Source: Sphingomonadales bacterium (GTDB taxonomy: Bacteria; Bacteroidota; Bacteroidia; Chitinophagales; Chitinophagaceae). From it: a stretch of 37,038 nucleotides of DNA. Below, piece after piece: positions 16,186 through 24,985 of the stretch; position 1 is the stretch's first letter, and each line of letters starts with the position of its first letter. The notes beneath the pieces were generated by a model that did not search any database, had not been told where the DNA came from, and saw only the letters and a program-made list of their open reading frames with translations. The position numbers were made by a program, and so were the translations under genes. The stretch is from the NCBI GenBank assembly GCA_016872195.1, contig VHAT01000019.1, forward strand, positions 1 through 37,038, written 5' to 3'.

Positions 16186-17115
16186 TCAGAAATAGACGGG
16201 ATGAACCTTCCATTTTCCCTTTGTGAACGAAAGCGTGGGGGCCGGAAACTTAAAAGCGTTCAAAAAGGTGAACAGTACTTTTAATCCCTTTTTGTTAGTC
16301 TTGATCTGGCTCCAGTCAATATCGGGAGAGAGGTACCATTGCCGGTTACGGGCAATATTCATTCTGTCAAATGTAATTACCCCGTTGGCATCGCTGGCCC
16401 GGTTTTCTTTTCCGCCAAAAAGTCCCTCGGATCCATAGCCTACCGATATGGCCAACCACCGAGGGAGACTCCGGTCCTTTAAGAAAGGAGCTAGCCGAAC
16501 ACTGGCCCAATACGTTTGCCCGTTATAGTCTTTTAACATCCGCTCACTCCAACCGTTGCCAAAAAGTTGATCGCTTCGCAAATTCAATTGGGGGTCGGAG
16601 TAGTTTTTTCGGTGAAAAGAGAATTTTAGGTGAATCCGTTGCTCTTCCCAACCAAGCTCCTGAGCAATATATACTCCGCTGCCGAGCAGGTTGGTGCCAA
16701 AGTCGGACCAGCTCCAGCCCCACTCGGCACTATATCCATCTAAGATCTCGATGGCGGTTTGATAAACCGCCCCGCTTAACCCTCCGACCCACACACGGGT
16801 TTTTTTGTTCATGCTGGCCCATTTCCAGAGCTCGGTGCTGGCACTGCTTTGAATATAGGCACTGTATAAATGCCCTGCCTTATCCATTTGATTCCACTCT
16901 GGCAGATCGTTAAAGGTGTGAAAGGAAGAGCGAGGATAGTTCAAATACCAGGAACGGTACAGGGCCACCATGGTGCCGCCGTACCCGGCAACATTGGCGG
17001 CCGCGACAAACGTTTTTCTGTTGGCATAGGTTTTATGTAGCTGGGCGCTGTCTTGTGCAACAGCGGCAACTTCTTGTAGCAATAAAAAAAAACCTATCAA
17101 TAAATATCGTTGCAT
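16186..17115 (-). CDS. DUF2279 family probable envelope protein
   Basis: The protein (309 aa from ATG 17115) starts with a signal peptide (MQRYLLIGFFLLLQEVAAVAQ). The DUF2279/YfiM-like region includes FNDLPEWNQMDKAGHLYSAY, GYSAEWGWSWSDFGTNLLGSG and the end QELGWEEQRIHLKFSFHR. The C-terminal half is rich in aromatic and beta-type residues and looks like a small outer-membrane or periplasmic domain. The function is unknown. The longer frame starting at GTG 17157 is rejected because an exact promoter box lies at 17129-17122, inside it. The gene is divergent from the phosphohexomutase. Confidence 0.83.
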   Translation of the reverse strand: MQRYLLIGFFLLLQEVAAVAQDSAQLHKTYANRKTFVAAANVAGYGGTMVALYRSWYLNYPRSSFHTFNDLPEWNQMDKAGHLYSAYIQSSASTELWKWASMNKKTRVWVGGLSGAVYQTAIEILDGYSAEWGWSWSDFGTNLLGSGVYIAQELGWEEQRIHLKFSFHRKNYSDPQLNLRSDQLFGNGWSERMLKDYNGQTYWASVRLAPFLKDRSLPRWLAISVGYGSEGLFGGKENRASDANGVITFDRMNIARNRQWYLSPDIDWSQIKTNKKGLKVLFTFLNAFKFPAPTLSFTKGKWKVHPVYF

Positions 17116-17121
17116 TGATGG

Positions 17122-17129
17122 CAAAGCTA
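17122..17129 (-). promoter_or_regulatory. -7 promoter box of the DUF2279 gene
   Basis: TAGCTTTG on the minus strand matches TAnnTTTG. Only 6 nt separate it from ATG 17115, so the transcript would start at or very close to the start codon. A CAA on the plus strand (17146-17148), i.e. TTG on the minus, gives a short 16-bp spacer. Confidence 0.55.
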
Positions 17130-17194
17130 CAGGTAAGCCGCCAACCAACGAGCGCACAAAATGTGATAACTTTACTGCTCGAAAAATATATCAG

Positions 17195-18916
17195 ATGAAT
17201 GAGGCTATTGCAAAAAGAGTAATGTCGTGGCTAAGGGGCTCCATCGATGAGGCCTCCAAAGAGGAGATCAAGCGGCTGCAAACACAAGATCCGGCCGCCT
17301 TGGCCGATGCCTTTTATCGCGATCTGGAATTTGGTACCGGTGGTCTACGCGGCGTGATGGGGGTGGGCACCAATCGTATGAACAAGTACACCGTAGGGAT
17401 GGCCACACAGGGGTTCTCTAATTATTTAAAGGCTTGTTTTCCCGAAGGGGTTTCGGTTGCCATTGCGCATGATAGTCGAAATAATAGTCGGTTTTTTGCA
17501 GAGACGACGGCCCATGTTTTTGCCGCCAATGGAATCAGGGTCTTTCTATTTGAATCGTTGCGCCCAACACCAGAGCTCTCTTTTGCTATTCGCAAGCTGG
17601 GCTGTAAGGGCGGGGTGGTGTGCACGGCCTCGCATAACCCGAAAGAATATAATGGATATAAGGCCTACTGGGATGACGGCTCACAATTGGTCTCTCCACA
17701 CGACAAGAATGTGATCGCCGAGGTAGAAAAAATTCAGTCGATCGAGGAAGTTCGTTGGTCTGGGGGTGATGCACTGATCAACACGCTCGGAAAAGAGATG
17801 GACGAAGCCTACATTGAGATGGTAGCCGGATTAAGTATTTATCCTGAAGTGATCCGTTCCCAAAAAGACCTTAAGATCGTCTATACACCCATACACGGTA
17901 CCGGCATTACCCTGGTACCGGCGGTACTGCGTCGCTTCGGTTTTGAAGACATACAGATAGTACAAGAGCAAGCGATACCCGACGGAAATTTTCCGACCGT
18001 GGCCTATCCGAATCCTGAAGAGAGCGAGGCTATGCACTATGGGCTTCGACTGGCCCAACAGATGGATGCCGATATTTTGTGCGGTACTGACCCCGATGCC
18101 GACCGGTTGGCGATCGGTGTAAAAAATGATCAGGGCGAATGGGTATTGATGAATGGTAACCAGACTGCGGTGCTGGCCTTCAATTACCTGTTGGAGGCCC
18201 GCAGGGAAAAAGGAATTGATTCGCCCAATGATATGGTCGTTACCACTATAGTGACCACACCTATGATCGATGCCATTGCAAAACAATATGGGGTCAATTA
18301 TTACCGGGTGCTTACCGGATTCAAATGGATCGCCGATTTGATCAGACAAAAAGAGTCCAATGAAAAGTATGTGATTGGCGGCGAAGAGAGTTTTGGTCTT
18401 ATGATCGGAGACCAGGTGCGCGATAAAGATGGCGTAAGCGCCGTGGCCTTACTCTGCGAAATGGCCGCTTACGAGAAGCAAAAGGGCCGCTCGCTTTATC
18501 AAAAGATGATCGATCTGTACGTTCAATATGGTTGCTACCAAGAATACTTACTTTCCATTACCAAAAAGGGGATGGACGGTCAGCAGCAGATCGCCGACAT
18601 GATGGAGCGTTTTCGTCAAAACCCTCCTGTTAGTATCAACGGCGTGTCGGTGATTTCGGTTCTTGATTTTGCATCGGGGATACAGCAAAATTTGCCCTCC
18701 GGTACCTCCTCCGTTATTGATCTGCCGCGTTCCAATGTGCTCCAATTCGTATTAAGTGATAAGACTATCATATCGGCGCGTCCGAGCGGCACTGAGCCCA
18801 AGATCAAGTTTTACGTAAGCGTCCACGCGTCACTTTCCAAGGCTGGCGATTACGACAAGGTTGCCTCTTTATTAAACGATCGGATAAAAGGCATTGTTGC
18901 CGATTTGAATCTATGA
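17195..18916 (+). CDS. Phospho-sugar mutase (phosphoglucomutase/phosphomannomutase family)
   Basis: This 573-aa enzyme interconverts sugar 1- and 6-phosphates, for example glucose-1-phosphate and glucose-6-phosphate, supplying nucleotide sugars for the envelope and for glycogen. All four domains of the alpha-D-phosphohexomutase family are marked. The catalytic phosphoserine is S146 in TASHNPKEYNGYK, the Mg loop is DPDADRLAIG, the sugar loop is GGEESFG, and the phosphate-binding loop is RPSGTEPKIKFY. The length matches the long PgcA-type Bacteroidota enzyme. A near-match -7 box TAACTTTA (17167-17174) precedes the start by 20 nt. It overlaps pcm by 4 bp (ATGA). The sugar preference cannot be read from sequence. 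Confidence 0.94.
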   Translation: MNEAIAKRVMSWLRGSIDEASKEEIKRLQTQDPAALADAFYRDLEFGTGGLRGVMGVGTNRMNKYTVGMATQGFSNYLKACFPEGVSVAIAHDSRNNSRFFAETTAHVFAANGIRVFLFESLRPTPELSFAIRKLGCKGGVVCTASHNPKEYNGYKAYWDDGSQLVSPHDKNVIAEVEKIQSIEEVRWSGGDALINTLGKEMDEAYIEMVAGLSIYPEVIRSQKDLKIVYTPIHGTGITLVPAVLRRFGFEDIQIVQEQAIPDGNFPTVAYPNPEESEAMHYGLRLAQQMDADILCGTDPDADRLAIGVKNDQGEWVLMNGNQTAVLAFNYLLEARREKGIDSPNDMVVTTIVTTPMIDAIAKQYGVNYYRVLTGFKWIADLIRQKESNEKYVIGGEESFGLMIGDQVRDKDGVSAVALLCEMAAYEKQKGRSLYQKMIDLYVQYGCYQEYLLSITKKGMDGQQQIADMMERFRQNPPVSINGVSVISVLDFASGIQQNLPSGTSSVIDLPRSNVLQFVLSDKTIISARPSGTEPKIKFYVSVHASLSKAGDYDKVASLLNDRIKGIVADLNL

Positions 18917-19572
18917 GGCCCACCATCGATACCTACCGTCACCAGGGGCTTAGAAAAAAACTGGTCGATTCCCTTCGGACAAAAGGGATCAATGATGAAG
19001 CGGTATTAACTGCCCTTGGAGCCGTGCCGCGCCATTTTTTCTTGGACTCCGCATTTGATGAGATCGCATACGAGGATCGGGCTTTTCCGATCGGGCAAGG
19101 ACAGACCATCTCTCATCCCTATACGGTCGCTTACCAAACACAGCTATTGGGGGCCGGACGTTTTCTTAAGGTGCTCGAGGTAGGGACAGGTAGTGCCTAC
19201 CAAGCCGTTGTGTTGGCGCGATTAGGCGCTCAGGTGTACACGATCGAAAGACAAAAGACACTCTTTGATGGCAATCGTGGATTTACGTGGTTACAGGAGC
19301 AGCCGGGTATCAAGTTTTTTTATGGTGATGGTTTTGCCGGTTTGCCTACCTATGCGCCATTCGATAGGATCCTCATTACGGCGGCCGCTCCCTCGGTTCC
19401 GGATAAATTATTGGAGCAACTTCGTCCGGGCGGTTGGATGGTGGTGCCGGTAGGAGAGAGCGAGGTGCAGCAGATGAAGAAAATAGTCCGGTTAACAGAG
19501 GGAGGCTTTGCCGAAGAGGTATATGATAGTTTTTCTTTTGTTCCCATGCTTAGCGGAAAAAAAGCCGATTGA
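18913..19572 (+). CDS. pcm: Protein-L-isoaspartate O-methyltransferase
   Basis: This 219-aa SAM-dependent enzyme methylates L-isoaspartyl residues in aged proteins, allowing their repair. It shows the family substrate motif QGQTISHPYTVAYQT, SAM motif I VLEVGTGSAYQAVVLARLG and a later DRILITAAAPSVPDKLLEQLRPGG segment. Length and domain order are normal. Its start lies within the stop codon of the phosphohexomutase gene, so translation is probably coupled. It is the last gene of that unit; the next gene has its own promoter box 10 bp past the pcm stop. Confidence 0.94.
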   Translation: MRPTIDTYRHQGLRKKLVDSLRTKGINDEAVLTALGAVPRHFFLDSAFDEIAYEDRAFPIGQGQTISHPYTVAYQTQLLGAGRFLKVLEVGTGSAYQAVVLARLGAQVYTIERQKTLFDGNRGFTWLQEQPGIKFFYGDGFAGLPTYAPFDRILITAAAPSVPDKLLEQLRPGGWMVVPVGESEVQQMKKIVRLTEGGFAEEVYDSFSFVPMLSGKKAD

Positions 19573-19581
19573 TAACATTCC

Positions 19582-19589
19582 TATCTTTG
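19582..19589 (+). promoter_or_regulatory. -7 promoter box of the penicillin acylase gene
   Basis: TATCTTTG matches TAnnTTTG and ends 18 nt before ATG 19608. No TTG stands at the expected 19-bp distance; the nearest one (19569-19571) is only 10 bp away. Confidence 0.55.
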
Positions 19590-19607
19590 GTATCTAAATG
19601 ATCGGCC

Positions 19608-22049
19608 ATGCGTCTTGTCCCCTTCTTGCGTAGCGCAACGGTAACGACCGCATTAGTGGTCGTATTAAATAAACCATTTGGAAAGGTTCCCGCCCTTGGA
19701 AAATTCTTTAGTCCTCACATCGGTTTCTGGCAAAATGCGGAACCTTTTGATGCGGTTCCGTCAGCGAGCCTTCAGTTTCCCTCGCTAAAGGGAGCCACCT
19801 CTGTTTATTTTGATGAGCGCTTGGTACCCCATGTATTCGCACAGTACGACGAGGATCTTTATTTCGTACAAGGATATTTGCATGCTAAGTTTCGTCTTTT
19901 TCAAATAGACTTACAAACCCGCGCGGCCGCGGGTCGTGCCAGTGAATTGGCGGGTCCCAAGGCAATCAATTTCGATAAGGAACAGCGCCGTCTGGGGATG
20001 GTCTTTGCCGCTGAAAATGCTTTACGCGAAATTGAAAAAGATCCATTGTCTCGATCTTTGTTCGATGCCTACACATCGGGAGTCAATGCCTATATCGATC
20101 AACTGACCGAAGCCGAACTTCCAATTGAGTATAAGTTGATGCAAGCGACTCCTGAGCGATGGAGTAACCTGCGTACTGCCCTTTTATTAAAAATGATGGC
20201 CAAGATGCTGTCTTCTGGTACTGAAAACGATCTGGCGGGCACCAACGCAAAGTCAATCTTTTTACCTGATCAATTAAAGCAATTGTATCCGCAAGTGCCC
20301 GACTCATTGCTTCCCATCGTACCCTCAGCCACCGCATTTGCCCGACCTGGTATCGTGCCGGTAGCACCTACCTCGGCCGACTCGCTTTATTTTAGTCATC
20401 GAGATACAGTAGAAGCGCATTCTCATTATCAGCCCGATCCGGATAATGGAAGTAACAACTGGGTGGTAGCGGGTATCAAAACCAAAAGCGGGGCCCCTAT
20501 ATTGGCCAATGATCCGCATCTGGAACTCTCCCTGCCCTCTATCTGGTACGAGATGCAATTGACCACGCCCACTAGTAATGTCTATGGTGTTTCCTTGCCG
20601 GGATCTCCCATGGTGGTTATCGGGTTTAACGACAGCATTGCCTGGGGTGTTACGAACTCGCAGCGCGATGTAAAGGATTATTACGAGATCCGTTTCAAGG
20701 ACGAGAGTCGAAAAGAATATTTCTATAACGGTAAGTGGGAGCCCACCCGGTTTCGTATAGAGGAGATCAAGGTAAAGGATAGCACAACCGTGTATGATAC
20801 GGTGGCCTACACCGTTTTTGGACCGGTCATGTTCGATCAACAATTCTCCAATGGATATACCAAGCAGATGAATCTTGCTGTTCGCTGGGCCGCCCATGAC
20901 CCCAGCAACGAGGGCATGACCTTTTACAAGTTGAACCGGGCTCGTAATTATGCCGATTATGTAGAGGCTATTCGGACCTTTCAGTGTCCCGGTCAAAATT
21001 TTGTGTTCGCCTCCAAAACCGGCGATATAGCCATTTGGCAACAAGGCCGGTTTCCGGCTCGCTGGCCTGGTCAGGGGCTTTATGTAATGCCGGGGTGGGA
21101 CAGCAGTTATGCATGGCAGGGATTTATTCCACAAGAAGAAAATCCACATAGTCTCAATCCCGAAAGAGGATTCTTGCAAAGCGCTAACCAGCGAGCGGCT
21201 GACAGTACCTATCCTTATTTTATTCCCGGGTCCTATATAACGGCCAGAGGTGTTCGTATCGATAAGCAATTGGCTGGCATGAACCAGATTACACCGCAAG
21301 ACATGATGGCTTTGCACCAAGATTATTTCAACACATCGGCAGAAGATCTCAGACCTGTCTTGCTTAAAAATATTCGTATCGATCAACTGACAGGCAACGA
21401 AAAAGTTTATCTCGACGCCTTTACCAACTGGGACTTGCTGGCCACTCCCAATAGCATTGGCCAAACAGTCTTTCAATGTTTTTGGGATTCGGTTCAATCG
21501 GCTATTTGGAAAGATGAGTTGACGCGAACAGATCCGATGGCCCCTTGGCCCACGGAGCAAAGCACCCTGGAATTACTGGTCAGAGATTCGGCCTTATCAT
21601 TTGCAGATGATGTTCGTACCCCCGTTATCGAGTCCTTGTCTGATCAAATAACCCTTGCCTTTAAAAGAGCCTGTCAGGTTCTCGATGCAGAGAAGGCAGC
21701 GGGTAAGTTGGAATGGTCAAAGCATATGAATCCATCGGTCTATCATCTCTTAAAAGACGCATTACCTGCCTTTGCCCACAAAGGGATGAAGGTGGGAGGC
21801 TATGGCAACATAGTCAATGCGATCAAACATAGCCATGGCCCCAGCTGGCGAATGATCGTACACTTGTCGGAGAAGACCGAGGCCTGGGGCGTATATCCCG
21901 GAGGACAAAGTGGTAATCCGGGTAGCCGCTTTTATGATGATTATATTTCTGTATGGGAGAAAGGTACATATCATCCCCTTTGGTTGATGCGCGCCGAGGA
22001 GAAGGATGATGCCCGGATCAAAGGGGTCATTGAATTTAAAAAATCCTAA
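19608..22049 (+). CDS. Penicillin acylase family Ntn-hydrolase
   Basis: This 813-aa protein is related to penicillin G acylase and to acyl-homoserine-lactone acylases such as PvdQ. It would be made as a precursor, exported, and cut by itself into two chains. The nucleophile is S282 in DNGSNNWVVAG, which becomes the N-terminus of the beta chain; about 280 residues lie before it. Further family motifs are LANDPHLELSLPSIWYEM and PGSPMVVIGFNDSIAWGVTN. A hydrophobic N-terminus (about residues 9-21) may serve as a signal or anchor. Substrates could be acyl-lactones, lipopeptides or other amides; sequence alone does not tell. It heads a plus-strand run with a small membrane protein (12-bp gap) and a DUF5686 protein. 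Confidence 0.93.
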   Translation: MRLVPFLRSATVTTALVVVLNKPFGKVPALGKFFSPHIGFWQNAEPFDAVPSASLQFPSLKGATSVYFDERLVPHVFAQYDEDLYFVQGYLHAKFRLFQIDLQTRAAAGRASELAGPKAINFDKEQRRLGMVFAAENALREIEKDPLSRSLFDAYTSGVNAYIDQLTEAELPIEYKLMQATPERWSNLRTALLLKMMAKMLSSGTENDLAGTNAKSIFLPDQLKQLYPQVPDSLLPIVPSATAFARPGIVPVAPTSADSLYFSHRDTVEAHSHYQPDPDNGSNNWVVAGIKTKSGAPILANDPHLELSLPSIWYEMQLTTPTSNVYGVSLPGSPMVVIGFNDSIAWGVTNSQRDVKDYYEIRFKDESRKEYFYNGKWEPTRFRIEEIKVKDSTTVYDTVAYTVFGPVMFDQQFSNGYTKQMNLAVRWAAHDPSNEGMTFYKLNRARNYADYVEAIRTFQCPGQNFVFASKTGDIAIWQQGRFPARWPGQGLYVMPGWDSSYAWQGFIPQEENPHSLNPERGFLQSANQRAADSTYPYFIPGSYITARGVRIDKQLAGMNQITPQDMMALHQDYFNTSAEDLRPVLLKNIRIDQLTGNEKVYLDAFTNWDLLATPNSIGQTVFQCFWDSVQSAIWKDELTRTDPMAPWPTEQSTLELLVRDSALSFADDVRTPVIESLSDQITLAFKRACQVLDAEKAAGKLEWSKHMNPSVYHLLKDALPAFAHKGMKVGGYGNIVNAIKHSHGPSWRMIVHLSEKTEAWGVYPGGQSGNPGSRFYDDYISVWEKGTYHPLWLMRAEEKDDARIKGVIEFKKS

Positions 22050-22061
22050 AACCGACTACCT

Positions 22062-22418
22062 ATGAAATTTGCTGTTGCTCTTCTACTTACATTCTTGACC
22101 GGGTTGGCAATGGGAATGACATCGCTGATCCCTTGGTGGGGATTCGTGGTCGCCGCCGCCCTGGTAGGAGCGATCGTTCGCCAAACTGCCGCCAAGTCTT
22201 TTTCCGCTGGTTTCTTAGGGATGTTTCTGTCTTGGGGGGGATTGGCCTGGTGGATCGATTGGCAAAATAAAAGTTTGCTTTCGCAAAAGATCGCGCACGT
22301 GCTTCCTCTCGGTGGTTCAGCTGCGGCACTCATTTTTATTACTGGGTTGCTGGGGGGATTACTCGCAGGGTTCGCTGCCTTATGCGGGTATTACGCAAGG
22401 GCTACCTCCTCCAAATAA
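22062..22418 (+). CDS. Small integral membrane protein of unknown function
   Basis: This 118-aa, very hydrophobic protein has about four membrane segments (about residues 3-20, 24-40, 48-66 and 86-110). It is rich in Gly, Ala and Leu and has almost no soluble part. I recognise no domain. It follows the penicillin acylase gene by 12 bp and ends 26 bp before the DUF5686 gene, so the three are probably co-transcribed. A role linked to the envelope is likely only because of this place. Confidence 0.75.
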   Translation: MKFAVALLLTFLTGLAMGMTSLIPWWGFVVAAALVGAIVRQTAAKSFSAGFLGMFLSWGGLAWWIDWQNKSLLSQKIAHVLPLGGSAAALIFITGLLGGLLAGFAALCGYYARATSSK

Positions 22419-22444
22419 AGTTCTACTCGCTGACTAGGTGTCGT

Positions 22445-24904
22445 ATGAAAAAAAATCTTTTTTTCTTTTTTTTATTGACGTTCGCTTCTCTTGCAAGGGC
22501 CTCTATAGTGAAAGGATTGGTTGCCGATGCTGAAGGGAAGCCATTGCCCTATGCTTCTATTTTGATCGTGGGAACCACCAAAGGAGCCATTGCCAATAGC
22601 CAGGGGCGGTATGAGATTACACTGTCTCCCGGAAAGTACACACTCCTTTGCCAGTATGTTGGGTATGCCCAGCAAAAAATGTCGATCACCGTCCCGCAGG
22701 AGGGAGTCGAAATCAATTTCAAGTTGGAACGGCAAGAACTCATTATGCCCGATGTGGTACTTTCCAAAGGGGAGGACCCTGCCTATGGGATCATTCGGAG
22801 CACACTGGCCCGCCAACAGGATAATCTCGATCGCACACGTGCCTATACCTGTCAGGTCTACTCCAAAGGGCAGCTCAGGTTACGCGCGTACCCCAAAAAG
22901 TTCATGGGAGAGAAAGTAGACTTTGAAGATGGAGATTCCAGCCAGCAAAAGATCATTTATTTATCGGAGACGGTCTCTCGCTTTGCCATCGATGGTCCTT
23001 CAAAAAGAAAGGTCGAAGTGATCTCTTCGAAGGTCAGTGGCAGCAGTGATGGATACGGACTGGCCGTACCCGACCAGTATGGTCTTTATCAGAATAATGT
23101 GATGATCTCTACACGGGTCAATCCTCGTGGTTTTGTATCCCCGCTGGCTAGCAATGCTCTCTTGTTCTATCGCTATAAACTTATGGGGACCTTTTATGAG
23201 AACGGTAAGGCGATCAGCCGCATACAGGTCATACCCAGGCGAAAAGGAGAGCCTCTTTTCAATGGCGAGATCACGATCGTGGAAGACGATTGGCAACTCT
23301 ACTCGGTCGATTTACAAGTGGTCCGTCAGCAGCAGTTGGAATTGCTCGATACATTACGCCTGGTGCAGTTATATCAGCAAGACAAAAGGGAAGATTGGTT
23401 ATTGTATAGCCAGGTGCTGTACCCGGCTACCAAAAAATTCGGCTTTGATGCCTACGGTAGTTTCGCGAATATTTATACAGATTACAATACGAGACCCCAA
23501 TGGGTCCAGAAATTTTTTGACAGGACCCTGCTTCGGTACGCCGATAGTGCCAACAAGCGCGATGCGGCATATTGGGAGTCGATGCGCCCGATTCCATTGA
23601 TGGACGATGAACAAAAAGATTACGCAAAGAAAGACAGTATTGAGCGTGTACAAAAGGATCCTCGCTATCTCGATTCGCTCAATAAGGTGCGTAATAAATT
23701 TACGATCTCAAAGTTGCTTGTTTTTGGCCAGCCCTTATATGCCAAGGGAGAGATCAGCTCTTTATCCCTGAATCCCCTTATTCAACAAATCAATTTCAAT
23801 CCGGCCGAAGGATGGGTATGGCAACCTGTATTTTCTTTTTTTAGAGATCTCGATACGAGTGGCTCAAGACGTTCCTTACGGGGTGAGGTCGGTTTGCGCT
23901 ACGGATTTACCAACGAAAAGTTTCATCCCCGCGCCAGTTTCTCTTATTCGTTTGGGTCCAAATTTTCTCGTTCCCTTTCTCTTTCTTTTGGCCGTCAGGT
24001 CTTGCAATTCAATAGCCAAAGTCCCATCGATGAGCGCAATAACACCATTTCTTGTTTATTTTATGAGGACAATGTGATCAAGACCTATCTTTCTTCTTTT
24101 GCCCGGGTTGGCTTTGCCTCGGGTATCGGGGCAGGCTTTTCCTTTAATACGTCGATGCAATATGCTCATCGAACTCCCATGGACAATGTTTCGGATTTTA
24201 CGCTGTTTGACAAACCCGCCAAAGCGTATACCCCCAATTATCCTTCCGAGATTTCGAGCGCCAATATTACTCCGCACCAAGTCTTTCTTCTGACGGCAGG
24301 ATTACGCTGGCAGCCCGGGGCCCGATATATAGAGTTGCCACAGCAAACGATCAATGTGGGGGGTAAGTCTCCTGTTTTTTCACTGCAGCTGACCAAATCC
24401 ATTAAGGGTATTGCAGGGAGTGACGGTTCATTTTTAAAATGGCGAATGGACATTACCGATCAGCTTAATCTCAAGTTGAAGGGGCTCTTTCGCTACCGGA
24501 TCGGGTGGGGTGGTTTCATCAATGATAGGCATGTGCAATTACCCGATTATACCCATTTCAATGGAAATAACTGGCAATTCGGTACCAGTAATCTCAACAG
24601 CTTTCAATTGTTACCTATCTACCAGCTGAGCAATACGCGCCCTTTGTATGGGTTAGCCCACGCAGAGTATAATTTAAAAGGATTTATTACCAATAAGATT
24701 CCCGGTATCAATAAATTGAATCTGTATCTGTTGACCGGCTTGAATACCTGCTATGTTAATCCTGATCTTCGCTATTTCGAATGGTTCGTAGGGGTCGACA
24801 ATTTGTTCAAGGTATTCAGAGTTGATTATATTTTCTCTTATCTCCCTGGACGCCCCATGCAATCATCACTTCGCTTGGGAGTAACGGGTAATTTGATTCG
24901 CTAA
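22445..24904 (+). CDS. DUF5686 outer-membrane protein with carboxypeptidase-regulatory-like domain
   Basis: The 819-aa protein starts with a signal peptide (MKKNLFFFFLLTFASLARAS). A carboxypeptidase-D-like domain follows (VKGLVADAEGKPLPYASILI, about residues 22-105), then the DUF5686 region with DPAYGIIRSTLARQQ (about 118-132) and a long beta-rich part resembling a barrel up to the C-terminus. Members are abundant in Bacteroidota and are presumed to be outer-membrane proteins; their role is unknown. An in-frame ATG at 22382 would add 21 residues ahead of the signal peptide and overlap the upstream gene, so ATG 22445 is chosen. Arg codons are mixed, unlike in the receptor at 27082. Confidence 0.9.
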   Translation: MKKNLFFFFLLTFASLARASIVKGLVADAEGKPLPYASILIVGTTKGAIANSQGRYEITLSPGKYTLLCQYVGYAQQKMSITVPQEGVEINFKLERQELIMPDVVLSKGEDPAYGIIRSTLARQQDNLDRTRAYTCQVYSKGQLRLRAYPKKFMGEKVDFEDGDSSQQKIIYLSETVSRFAIDGPSKRKVEVISSKVSGSSDGYGLAVPDQYGLYQNNVMISTRVNPRGFVSPLASNALLFYRYKLMGTFYENGKAISRIQVIPRRKGEPLFNGEITIVEDDWQLYSVDLQVVRQQQLELLDTLRLVQLYQQDKREDWLLYSQVLYPATKKFGFDAYGSFANIYTDYNTRPQWVQKFFDRTLLRYADSANKRDAAYWESMRPIPLMDDEQKDYAKKDSIERVQKDPRYLDSLNKVRNKFTISKLLVFGQPLYAKGEISSLSLNPLIQQINFNPAEGWVWQPVFSFFRDLDTSGSRRSLRGEVGLRYGFTNEKFHPRASFSYSFGSKFSRSLSLSFGRQVLQFNSQSPIDERNNTISCLFYEDNVIKTYLSSFARVGFASGIGAGFSFNTSMQYAHRTPMDNVSDFTLFDKPAKAYTPNYPSEISSANITPHQVFLLTAGLRWQPGARYIELPQQTINVGGKSPVFSLQLTKSIKGIAGSDGSFLKWRMDITDQLNLKLKGLFRYRIGWGGFINDRHVQLPDYTHFNGNNWQFGTSNLNSFQLLPIYQLSNTRPLYGLAHAEYNLKGFITNKIPGINKLNLYLLTGLNTCYVNPDLRYFEWFVGVDNLFKVFRVDYIFSYLPGRPMQSSLRLGVTGNLIR

Positions 24905-24924
24905 TCGGCATCTTATTATCTTTG
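24892..24924 (+). promoter_or_regulatory. Promoter of trhO
   Basis: TATCTTTG (24917-24924) matches the -7 consensus. TTTG (24892-24895) lies 21 bp upstream and could be the -33 element, overlapping the end of the DUF5686 gene. About 60 nt separate the box from the trhO start. Confidence 0.6.
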
Positions 24925-24985
24925 TAATGCTTTAGGATTTTGCCCAACCTGCCATTGGGGTTCAAAGCGAACTAAAATTCACGAG

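Noticed and set aside
17831-18349. A 172-codon minus-strand frame inside the phosphohexomutase gene
   Set aside because: It is antisense to the metal-loop region of a clear enzyme gene and has no supporting start signal.
20325-21560. A 411-codon open frame on the minus strand
   Set aside because: It lies wholly antisense to the penicillin acylase gene, whose motifs are clear. Its translation is low in structure and shows no family motif, so it is a shadow frame.
23127-23600. A 157-codon plus-strand frame in another phase inside the DUF5686 gene
   Set aside because: It has many Arg, Ser and Trp and no domain; the main frame is continuous across it.
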